A stretch of 7,427 nucleotides of DNA, taken from contig BEIM01000169.1 of NCBI GenBank assembly GCA_002898995.1, positions 1-7,427 on the forward strand, read 5' to 3'. A model generated the notes under the pieces. The model had not been told where the DNA came from and made no database searches. It saw nothing but the letters and a program-made list of their open reading frames with translations. The position numbers and the translations under genes are program-made. This document shows positions 1 to 6,588 of the stretch, piece after piece. The stretch's first letter is position 1. The number at the start of each line of letters is the position of its first letter. This stretch comes from a bacterium HR36. Its GTDB lineage: Bacteria > Planctomycetota > Planctomycetia > Gemmatales > HRBIN36.

Positions 1-527
1 AGTATCGTTTGGGTGCGTTGGGGGGTGTGGCGCAAACCAATCTTTTCACGGGCATTCAGCTACACTCAGGAAGCGCCGCCACGGATTATTTGTTTGGGGA
101 ATTGTTGCCGGGTAGGTTGGCGGGCTACGTCTATCTAGACGTGAACCGCAACGGCCTACGAGACAGCCAGGACCGTGGACTGGCGGGGGTCGGACTGATA
201 CTCACCGGCACCAATGATCTTGGTCAGGTCGTACGCTTGACAACTGAGACCGGTTCTGATGGTAGCTATGCTTTTACCAATTTACGCCCAGGGGTCTATG
301 CTATCTACGAGGTGCAGCCTAGCGGATATGATGAAGGGAGCGTCACCATCGGTTCTCTGGGCGGACAACGAAGTGGTACGAATCTAATAACCAATATTCG
401 CCTAAGCTCGGGCCAGATTGGGACGAACTATAACTTTGGCGAAACCGAACCTATCAAACCTAGTAGCCCACCACCGCCGAGTCTCCCGAGCAAACGCAGC
501 TTCTTAGCTTCTCGCCGCCGTCGCTAA
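1..527 (+). CDS. SdrD-B/Cna-B-like repeat surface protein, C-terminal fragment
   Basis: The frame is open from the left edge (first full codon at 3), so the true start lies outside; 174 residues are visible. Residues 7-33 (ending TDYLFGE) and 120-146 (ending TNYNFGE) are the same end-of-domain motif about 113 residues apart, so the fragment holds the tail of one repeat and one whole repeat. The whole repeat opens with GYVYLDVNRNGLRD at 41-54, a DxNxNG(x)2D loop typical of calcium-binding SdrD-B/Cna-B beta-sandwich domains, followed by GSDGSYAFTNLRPGVY at 84-99. After the last domain come a Pro-rich linker (153-162) and a short tail, SKRSFLASRRRR. Such domains usually form stalks of secreted or surface-anchored proteins, so an extracellular structural or adhesive role is inferred. 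The full length and any signal peptide cannot be seen. The family call is secure; the biological role is not. Confidence 0.85.
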   Translation, partial: YRLGALGGVAQTNLFTGIQLHSGSAATDYLFGELLPGRLAGYVYLDVNRNGLRDSQDRGLAGVGLILTGTNDLGQVVRLTTETGSDGSYAFTNLRPGVYAIYEVQPSGYDEGSVTIGSLGGQRSGTNLITNIRLSSGQIGTNYNFGETEPIKPSSPPPPSLPSKRSFLASRRRR

Positions 528-593
528 GCTTCTGAGTGTGGGTACCTTCCTTCTTGGGACTCACAGTCGCCAACAGCTAGTGAGGTCAACCTC

Positions 594-2270
594 ATGGCGC
601 GAAAATCATTGAGATTGAAACACAGCCTTTTCCTGAGCGCAACGCTCACGCTGGTACCCATGCATCTCCAAGCGGATCCGCCTGCCATATATAGTGACAA
701 CTCGGCGAGGGTGTACGCTACAACCGGATCAGCACCAACACTAGGTGTACCCCGAAAATTGAATTCTGCTAGGTCTGACGCCAATGGAACATCGTATGCT
801 CAAGTGAGACTTGGCATACCTAAACGAGCCTCGGTACCTAAGGAACGAGGGGACCAAGAGGCTAACGTCCGCGGCAGCGTAATGCAAAATGATGCCGTAG
901 AACCGACCTGTTTTTGGCCGCATCACCCCCATCCGTGGCTACAACCTCCGGCCACGTCCGGACCGATATTAGTAGCGCCTGCTAATCCAATAATCATAAG
1001 CGGCTCATCGGTGGATTGCTGCGATGGGATAGGCCCCTGTGCGTCCGTAGGCTTAGGGTGCGAGCCGTGCCCAAGCCCATGCCCGCCGTTATGCACGCCG
1101 ATCTGTCCCCTGGGTGAGCCGTGCGCCAGTCCAGGCTGGACCTGGGGCTGGGCCAATTGCCCGCCCGCAGATTATCGCGGTGCTCCTTTTGCGATTTATA
1201 CGGACTTAGAATACCTGGCGTGGTGGATGAAATCCATGCCGATTCCGCCGCTGATCACCACGAGTAATGCCAATGACCTAGGAGTCCTCGGTCGGCCTAG
1301 TACCCAGGTGCTTTTAGGTGAAAGCCTAGAACATGATGCATTTTCTGGCGGCCGCTTCACGTTAGGCTGGTGGTTTGATCCTTGCCGGGTCTGGGCGATT
1401 GAAGGTACTTTTTTCTTCCTGGCCGAGGAAACTCGCCGTGACCTCTTTAGTTCTAGCGGTATTCCGATCTTAGCGCGGCCATTTTTCAATGCCCAAACGG
1501 GTCAGGAAGATTCGGAATTAATCGCAAATCCCCCGCTGCCGGGATTGTTTCCGCTCGCCGGGCAAGCTGATGTCGCCTTGCGGAGTCGCTTGATCGGTTT
1601 TGAGCTCAATTTCGTGCGCAGTTGGCTTTACGGTGTCAATCCGGCTTGGCATAAGCAGTACAATCTGGATTTTGTTTTCGGCTATCGTTATATGCAGTTG
1701 CGCGAAAGCCTTGGTATTCATGAAGATTTGCTAGTGCCTGAAGACAGCGATGGCATACCGGCGGGAACACGGTTCCTAATTGATGACCTCTTTACCACGC
1801 GGAATTCTTTCAACGGTGGTCAAATCGGCCTGCGCGGCGAATTGCGTTGGGGCGGTTGGTTCCTGGATGGTCGCGCCAAAGTGGCGTTCGGCAATACTAG
1901 CCAGACCGTATTCATAGACGGAAACACTACTATCATCACTCCCGGCGTGGGCACGGTAAGCGGACCTGGCGGTTTAATGGCCCTGCCGACGAACATGGGG
2001 CGGTTCCATCGAGACACGTTTAGCGTCATGCCCGAATTTGGCGGCAATTTGGGTTACTATATCACGCCTTATATCAAGATCTATGTCGGTTATACCTTTA
2101 TTGGTTGGACGAATGTAGTCCGACCTGGGAACGTCGTTGATCGCGAGGTGAACCCCTCCCAGCTACCGCCTGGCGGAGTGCTAGTTGGCCCAGCGCGCCC
2201 GGCTTTCCGATTCCGTGATGGCGACTTCTGGGTGCAGGGTATCAATATCGGTTTGGAGATGCGCTATTGA
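594..2270 (+). CDS. BBP7-family outer membrane beta-barrel protein
   Basis: 558 residues. A GAGG-type ribosome binding site at about 582-586 sits 7 nt before the ATG. Residues 1-27 look like a signal peptide (basic start, hydrophobic 11-23, LQA before a predicted cleavage at 27/28). Residues 28-195 form a low-complexity region with ten cysteines between 142 and 189. From about 200 the protein matches my knowledge of the BBP7 family (formerly DUF1551), common in planctomycetes: EYLAWWMKSMPIPPL at 206-220, then LGRPSTQVLLG, SGGRFTLGWWFD, ILARPFFN, FGYRYMQLRESLGI and a closing run ending INIGLEMRY. The C-terminal aromatic residue and alternating hydrophobic pattern fit an outer-membrane barrel assembled by the BAM machinery. 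The substrate, if it is a pore, is unknown. It follows the SdrD-like gene by 66 nt with no obvious terminator between them. Confidence 0.9.
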   Translation: MARKSLRLKHSLFLSATLTLVPMHLQADPPAIYSDNSARVYATTGSAPTLGVPRKLNSARSDANGTSYAQVRLGIPKRASVPKERGDQEANVRGSVMQNDAVEPTCFWPHHPHPWLQPPATSGPILVAPANPIIISGSSVDCCDGIGPCASVGLGCEPCPSPCPPLCTPICPLGEPCASPGWTWGWANCPPADYRGAPFAIYTDLEYLAWWMKSMPIPPLITTSNANDLGVLGRPSTQVLLGESLEHDAFSGGRFTLGWWFDPCRVWAIEGTFFFLAEETRRDLFSSSGIPILARPFFNAQTGQEDSELIANPPLPGLFPLAGQADVALRSRLIGFELNFVRSWLYGVNPAWHKQYNLDFVFGYRYMQLRESLGIHEDLLVPEDSDGIPAGTRFLIDDLFTTRNSFNGGQIGLRGELRWGGWFLDGRAKVAFGNTSQTVFIDGNTTIITPGVGTVSGPGGLMALPTNMGRFHRDTFSVMPEFGGNLGYYITPYIKIYVGYTFIGWTNVVRPGNVVDREVNPSQLPPGGVLVGPARPAFRFRDGDFWVQGINIGLEMRY

Positions 2271-2292
2271 CGCTCAAGCGATCGTTTATAAT
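2267..2292 (+). promoter_or_regulatory. Possible sigma70-type promoter upstream of ispE
   Basis: A perfect TATAAT lies at 2287-2292 and a TTGACG at 2267-2272 that overlaps the stop codon of the BBP7 gene. The spacer is only 14 nt, shorter than the usual 16-18, so either the -35 match is fortuitous or the promoter is weak. It would leave a leader of about 95 nt before ispE. Confidence 0.35.
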
Positions 2293-2395
2293 CGTTGGCA
2301 TGGGTAAATAATGGCACTGCGCGCGACATCTTCCGAATGGCTAGAATTTAGCATGCAGATCAACAAAACTATGGCTTACCTCTCGGATATATCTT

Positions 2396-3403
2396 ATGAC
2401 CAAGAAAGGCAGAGAGGGCTTTGACAGCGCTCAGGCTTTGTGCATTGTGACTCCAGCTAAGGTGAATTGGTTTTTGGAGATTCTTGGCAAACGGGAAGAC
2501 GGGTATCACGAGATAATTACGTTTATGGTGGCTGTGGGCTTGTACGACCGCTTGACCGTTCTAAGTGCCTCCAACGCGGACATACGCCTGGAAATCAAGG
2601 AAGGGGAAAGGATTAGTGACGCGGAGGGGAAAAATGTTAAACTAAGTGCTGGACCCGACAATCTGGTCTGGCGTGCAGCCGATTTGTTGAGACAAGAAAC
2701 CGGCTGTAACCGCGGAGCATGGCTGATTCTGGAGAAGCACATTCCTATCGGGGCGGGCTTAGGCGGCGGTTCGAGCGATGCGGCAGCCACGCTCTTGCTA
2801 CTGAATAGATATTGGGAATTGAATTTACCGCTGAGCGAATTGGAGTGCTTGGCGGCGCGATTGGGTAGCGATGTGCCATTTTTCCTGAACGGCGCTGCCG
2901 CTTGGTGCCGGGGCCGTGGCGAATTAGTGACGCCCTGGCCGATTGACAAAAGCTGGTGGCTGGTGTTGCTTGTGCCCGCCTGGCCTGTTAGCACTGCCAG
3001 AGTCTATGCTCGTGTTAGCGTCCCCGCGGTAGCCCGACAGCCCGAAAGTTTTGCGGATGCGCTCAGACAAGGGGACGAGCATGTATTGCGGCAGGCAATA
3101 TTCAATCGCCTGGAAGAGCCGGCCAGGCTGGCCTATCCAGGGTTACGCGAAGTCTACGATTTTGCTTACGAGGCAGGTTTAGCGCCAGTTCACCTGAGCG
3201 GCAGCGGTGCGACTTTTTTCGCGCTTTTTGCTAGTCTCAATCGGGCGGAGGAAGCGAAAGCAAAAGCGGAAGAATTGCGCGTTCGTCGGGGAATCGAAAA
3301 TCTACGGTTGTATGTGGTTCGTACCTTGACAACGCTGGAAGTGGCCGAATGCCATAACCCGCAGGAGTTGGCAAACGGGGATGTTCGGCGCGTAGCCGAA
3401 TAA
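2396..3403 (+). CDS. ispE: 4-diphosphocytidyl-2-C-methyl-D-erythritol kinase
   Basis: 335 residues. A cytoplasmic GHMP-family kinase that phosphorylates the 2-hydroxyl of CDP-methylerythritol with ATP, the fourth step of the MEP (non-mevalonate) route to IPP and DMAPP. PAKVNWFLEILGKREDGYHEI at 20-40 is the substrate-binding N-terminal motif with the expected lysine (K22). PIGAGLGGGSSDAA at 117-130 is the GHMP ATP-binding loop. LGSDVPFF at 157-164 carries the expected catalytic aspartate (D159), and LSGSGATFFALF at 268-279 is the C-terminal glycine motif. All key residues are present. It is longer than the E. coli enzyme (about 283), with roughly 13 extra residues in front and a C-terminal extension after the last beta strand. 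The ATG at 2396 has only a weak ribosome binding site, but no better in-frame start precedes the PAK motif. The neighbours are not MEP-pathway genes. Confidence 0.96.
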   Translation: MTKKGREGFDSAQALCIVTPAKVNWFLEILGKREDGYHEIITFMVAVGLYDRLTVLSASNADIRLEIKEGERISDAEGKNVKLSAGPDNLVWRAADLLRQETGCNRGAWLILEKHIPIGAGLGGGSSDAAATLLLLNRYWELNLPLSELECLAARLGSDVPFFLNGAAAWCRGRGELVTPWPIDKSWWLVLLVPAWPVSTARVYARVSVPAVARQPESFADALRQGDEHVLRQAIFNRLEEPARLAYPGLREVYDFAYEAGLAPVHLSGSGATFFALFASLNRAEEAKAKAEELRVRRGIENLRLYVVRTLTTLEVAECHNPQELANGDVRRVAE

Positions 3404-3613
3404 GCGCGACGCTAATCGAGGTTGCTGGGATATTTCTAGCTGGATGATGTTTAGCCGACTTTGGGCGGAAGCGCTGAGCAGCGTGGCTGACCTATAATGA
3501 GGGAAACACGTGGGCGGCGACGGGGAAGTAGCTGGGCCTGCTCGAATTCTTCGATAGTTGGCCTGGGCAAACCTACTGGCTGGAGCAGTTCCCTGCATGC
3601 CGCCTATGCTAAC

Positions 3614-3618
3614 GGAGG
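3614..3618 (+). promoter_or_regulatory. Strong Shine-Dalgarno site for guaB
   Basis: GGAGG lies 6 nt before the ATG at 3625. It is the strongest ribosome binding site in the window and fixes the guaB start; the IMPDH N-terminal motif follows within ten codons. Confidence 0.85.
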
Positions 3619-3624
3619 CCAGCT

Positions 3625-5115
3625 ATGTGGGAACGAATCGCCTATCACGGCATAACCTTTGACGATGTCCTTTTGGAGCCTGGTTACAGCGACGTGTTGC
3701 CCCGCGATGTCGACGTGCGAACCTGGCTGACACGCAGTATTCGCATCAATATTCCGCTGGTTTCGTCGCCGATGGACACGGTGACTGAAAGCGACTTGGC
3801 GATTGCGCTGGCGCAGGAAGGCGGGATGGGTATCATTCACAAGAACATGTCCATCGAAGACCAGACCCGCGAAGTGGAAAAGGTGAAACGTTCGGAAAAT
3901 GGTATCATCACCGACCCCGTGACCCTGCCGCCAGATGCTACCGTCGGCCAGGCTCGCCGCCTCATGGAAAAGTACAAGGTTAGCGGCATTCCGATTACTG
4001 AAAATGGCTACTTGCGCGGCATCATTACCCGCCGCGATCTCCGCTTCCTGACGGACAATAATCAACGTGTCAGCGAAGTGATGACGAAGGAAAACCTCGT
4101 AACGGCTCCGGAAGATACAACGCTGGAGGCGGCGAGTCGGATTTTGACGGCAAATAAGGTCGAGAAACTTTTGCTGGTTGACGAAAATAACAGACTGAAG
4201 GGGCTGATCACCATCAAAGACATTGACAAAATGATGAACTACCCGAACGCCTGCAAAGACAAACGCGGGCGGTTGCGGGTGGGAGCAGCCATTGGCGTGT
4301 ATGATTTCGAGCGGGCGGAATCTCTGGTCAAAGCAGAAGTGGACGTCCTGGTGGTGGACTCTGCGCATGGACACTCCGCCAACGTGCTCGAAACGGTACG
4401 CAAGATAAAGAAGATGTTTCAAATTGACGTGATTGCGGGGAACGTGGCAACTGCGCAAGGGGCCAAGGCCCTGGCCGACGCAGGTGCGGATGCTGTCAAA
4501 GTAGGGATTGGGCCTGGCTCGATCTGCACGACGCGGGTGATTTCTGGCGTGGGTGTCCCGCAAATCACTGCGATCGCCAGCGCGGTCAAAGCTCTGGAAG
4601 GAACGGGCATTCCCGTGATTGCCGACGGTGGCATCCGCTATTCGGGCGACATTACCAAAGCGATTGCGGCTGGGGCGCACAGCGTTATGATCGGCGGCCT
4701 GTTTGCGGGCGTCGCAGAAAGCCCAGGACAGGTAATTATTTACAAAGGGCGGACCTTCAAAGCCTATCGTGGCATGGGTTCGCTCGGCGCCATGATGAGT
4801 GGTTCCAGCGAACGCTATCGGCAAGGAAGCAGGGATCAGGACGGGGCGCCAGGCAAGCTGGTACCGGAAGGTGTCGAGGGTCGGGTGCCTTACAAAGGCC
4901 CGCTGTCGCCTTTCGTTTACCAGCTGGTGGGTGGGTTGCGCGCCGGCATGGGCTATTGCGGTTGCCGCGATATTGAGGAGCTGCGCACGCGTACCCGCTT
5001 TATCCTGGTGACGCCGGCTGCGGTGCGGGAGAGCCATCCCCATGACATCACCATTACTCAGGAAGCCCCTAACTACAGCACCAGCTACGAATACCTCGAA
5101 GCGGCAGGGGACTGA
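3625..5115 (+). CDS. guaB: Inosine-5'-monophosphate dehydrogenase
   Basis: 496 residues, normal length for bacterial IMPDH. The enzyme oxidises IMP to XMP with NAD+, the committed step of GMP synthesis, as a cytoplasmic tetramer. The N-terminal motif ITFDDVLLEPGYSDVLP is at 10-26. Two CBS domains (regulatory Bateman module) occupy roughly 95-210, between the two halves of the catalytic TIM barrel. GIGPGSICTTR at 294-304 contains the catalytic cysteine C301. VIADGGIRYSGD at 331-342 and YRGMGSLGAM at 381-390 are the IMP phosphate-binding and substrate loops. SSERY at 394-398 with R397/Y398 belongs to the mobile flap, and HPHDITITQEAPNYS at 471-485 closes the protein. No key residue is missing. 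A 221-nt gap separates it from ispE; I saw no purine riboswitch or convincing promoter there. The next gene follows within about 30 nt or overlaps, suggesting co-transcription. Confidence 0.98.
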   Translation: MWERIAYHGITFDDVLLEPGYSDVLPRDVDVRTWLTRSIRINIPLVSSPMDTVTESDLAIALAQEGGMGIIHKNMSIEDQTREVEKVKRSENGIITDPVTLPPDATVGQARRLMEKYKVSGIPITENGYLRGIITRRDLRFLTDNNQRVSEVMTKENLVTAPEDTTLEAASRILTANKVEKLLLVDENNRLKGLITIKDIDKMMNYPNACKDKRGRLRVGAAIGVYDFERAESLVKAEVDVLVVDSAHGHSANVLETVRKIKKMFQIDVIAGNVATAQGAKALADAGADAVKVGIGPGSICTTRVISGVGVPQITAIASAVKALEGTGIPVIADGGIRYSGDITKAIAAGAHSVMIGGLFAGVAESPGQVIIYKGRTFKAYRGMGSLGAMMSGSSERYRQGSRDQDGAPGKLVPEGVEGRVPYKGPLSPFVYQLVGGLRAGMGYCGCRDIEELRTRTRFILVTPAAVRESHPHDITITQEAPNYSTSYEYLEAAGD

Positions 5116-5143
5116 AAGCGGCACGGAGCAACTCGTTAGCAGC

Positions 5144-6025
5144 GTGTCGACCCTTTGCTGGGTCAAGCTTGCCCTTTTAGCGGCTTGGTGGGCTTTTCCG
5201 GCCAACAGTATTAGTGCTCAGGAGACGGAGCGTGGCACAGTGCCGGTTTACCGCTTGGTCTTGCCCAGAGAGGCAGAGTGGTTTTCAGTGGAGCCAGGGC
5301 GGCTGTTTCGGGGGGCATCGCCGGAAGAGCCAGCAGACCGTGAGGCTGGGGGGCAGTACGAACAGCGCACGGTGCTGCCACCTCGGGACGTTCCTGTAGC
5401 GCCGCCGAGTGTGCTGCCACCCAGCGGCCTGGAGCTAGCACCGTTGCCGGCTCACCTGATTCCCGCTTCCCGAGCGCCGGCGGCGCCGGCAGGAGGCCAG
5501 GCCACACCCTCAGAAAAGCCCAAACTTTCACCATCAACCACCTACGTCGAACCTCTGGAAGTGCCCACGCCGGAGCGGCTCTTTCGCCTCGAATCGGAGC
5601 GGGAACTGTATGACCGCATTCGCCAAGAGCAGCGAGACCAAGGTGCCCGCGCTACTTTTCCCGGCGATGTGGCTGTGGCTCCGCCAGGTGTGACTTACCA
5701 GGGGCGGGCTTGGCCGCGCTTTGTCAACACTATCCCCACTTCAGTTTCAGCTTATCAACCCCTGTATTTTGAGGACAAGAACGTCGAGCGCTACGGTTGG
5801 GATGCGGGCATTTTCCAGCCGCTGTTATCCGCTGGCAAGTTTTATCTTGACCTGGCCCTGTTGCCGTACAATCTCGGGGCGCAGCCCCCCTGGTCGCTGG
5901 AATACAACGCCGGTTACGCTTTGCCTGGCGACCCCGAACCATATCGCCTTTACTTGCCGCGGCTTTCGCTCACGGGAGCTGGTCTGGAAAGCCTCGCAGT
6001 CTTAGGTATCATTGCTCTGCCGTGA
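5144..6025 (+). CDS. Secreted protein of unknown function with conserved C-terminal domain
   Basis: 293 residues from a GTG at 5144. This start gives a compact signal peptide: lysine at 8, hydrophobic 9-18, and SISA before a predicted cleavage at 25/26. An in-frame ATG at 5042 has a better ribosome binding site (GGGAGAG, 8 nt away) but would overlap guaB by 74 nt and put about 38 polar residues before the hydrophobic stretch; I judge it less likely. A GGAG lies 15 nt before the GTG, rather far. Residues 77-130 are rich in Pro and Ala. A charged stretch follows (144-170), then a compact domain at about 205-290 with LYFEDKNVERYGWDAG, FQPLLSAGKFYLDLALLPY and LPGDPEPYRLYLPRLSLTG. I recall similar ERYGWD/PGDP proteins from planctomycetes, always uncharacterised. 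The domain may be exported to the periplasm. No enzymatic motif is seen and no function can be assigned. Confidence 0.82.
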   Translation: MSTLCWVKLALLAAWWAFPANSISAQETERGTVPVYRLVLPREAEWFSVEPGRLFRGASPEEPADREAGGQYEQRTVLPPRDVPVAPPSVLPPSGLELAPLPAHLIPASRAPAAPAGGQATPSEKPKLSPSTTYVEPLEVPTPERLFRLESERELYDRIRQEQRDQGARATFPGDVAVAPPGVTYQGRAWPRFVNTIPTSVSAYQPLYFEDKNVERYGWDAGIFQPLLSAGKFYLDLALLPYNLGAQPPWSLEYNAGYALPGDPEPYRLYLPRLSLTGAGLESLAVLGIIALP

Positions 6026-6080
6026 GCCTAGAGGATGGCGTTTTTGGCAGGGCCAGGGGCGGATTTGCGATTTACGTAAG

Positions 6081-6138
6081 GCCTCAGCCGACTTTTTGAG
6101 TGTTCTGATTGCTCTTATTCAGCGCTGCAAGCTGAGGC
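6081..6138. repeat. Inverted repeat between convergent genes
   Basis: GCCTCAGC at 6081-6088 and GCTGAGGC at 6131-6138 are perfect 8-bp complements around a 42-nt loop. A second small hairpin (CAGGC 6160-6164 with GCCTG 6174-6178) follows. They lie between two convergent genes, where a terminator is expected, but neither is followed by a T-run, so a terminator role is only possible. Confidence 0.4.
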
Positions 6139-6185
6139 GTCGGTATGCCTCCGGGGCGACAGGCGTGCATTTTGCCTGACCTAAC

Positions 6186-6467
6186 TCAGCCGCCGATATC
6201 GGCAGACAGAATCAATACTGTTTGGCCCGCGGCGATGGGCAATTGTAAATCCTCCTCAAATCGCTGGTCCACCATGACCCGATACCACGCGGTCAGGCTG
6301 CCAGATTCCGTTAACAAATCGTGCAAGGCGGGAAATTGCTGACGCACTTGCTGGAGGACTTCGCCCAGTGTACCGCTGCGCACCGAGCAATAGGGCACTC
6401 CAGTCTTAACCCGCGGGATTCCGACAAACTCAACAGTCACCACAGGGCGATTCGAGCCAGCTTCCAT
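6186..6467 (-). CDS. MoaD/ThiS-family sulfur-carrier protein
   Basis: 93 residues from the ATG at 6467. It has the ubiquitin-like beta-grasp pattern of MoaD/ThiS: a first strand VVTVEFVGI (9-17), a helix TLGEVLQQVRQQFP (33-46), YRVMVDQRFEEDLQLPIAAGQTVLIL (62-87) and a C-terminal Gly-Gly. In this family that glycine pair is adenylated by an E1-like enzyme (MoeB/ThiF type) and converted to a thiocarboxylate that donates sulfur to molybdopterin, thiamin or another acceptor; which one cannot be told here. The start at 6467 is preferred because GAAGG lies 10 nt upstream and the length suits the family. An in-frame ATG at 6515 would add 16 polar residues (109 in total) but has a poor ribosome binding site. 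No molybdopterin or thiamin genes are adjacent, so it stands alone, convergent with the secreted-protein gene. Confidence 0.82.
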   Translation of the reverse strand: MEAGSNRPVVTVEFVGIPRVKTGVPYCSVRSGTLGEVLQQVRQQFPALHDLLTESGSLTAWYRVMVDQRFEEDLQLPIAAGQTVLILSADIGG

Positions 6468-6477
6468 AATGGGCCGA

Positions 6478-6482
6478 CCTTC
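6478..6482 (-). promoter_or_regulatory. Shine-Dalgarno site supporting the shorter MoaD-like start
   Basis: GAAGG on the minus strand lies 10 nt before the ATG at 6467. No comparable site precedes the alternative ATG at 6515. This is why the 93-residue form was chosen. Confidence 0.5.
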
Positions 6483-6555
6483 GTGTTTACGCTTGGACTC
6501 GCTCGGGAGGGACATGGAAAATCCAAGAATTTTTTACCGGACTCTTGCCACCCTC

Positions 6556-6582
6556 TTGACGATCTAATACGCTAGGAATAAT
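6556..6582 (+). promoter_or_regulatory. Sigma70-like promoter of the predicted ncRNA
   Basis: TTGACG at 6556-6561 (5/6 to the -35 consensus) is followed by AATAAT at 6577-6582 (5/6 to the -10, spacer 15) or TAATGT at 6579-6584 (3/6, spacer 17). Either predicts a start near 6589-6591, which is where the 5' strand of the RNA's closing helix begins (6590). No + strand protein gene follows that could otherwise be its target. Confidence 0.55.
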
Positions 6583-6588
6583 GTAGCA

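Noticed and set aside
3444..3497. Tiny 17-codon frame between ispE and guaB
   Set aside because: Very short, weak ribosome binding site and nothing recognisable in the peptide.
3493..3498. Perfect TATAAT upstream of guaB
   Set aside because: No acceptable -35 lies 15-19 nt upstream and no extended -10 is present, so it is not listed as a promoter, though guaB needs one or is read from ispE.
3404..3624. Possible purine riboswitch or other leader element before guaB
   Set aside because: The conserved purine-aptamer core is absent; only small GC-rich hairpins are seen.
3604..5205. Long minus-strand frame (533 codons) antisense to guaB
   Set aside because: It mirrors a certain IMPDH gene, has no recognisable protein motif and reflects the codon bias of the sense strand.
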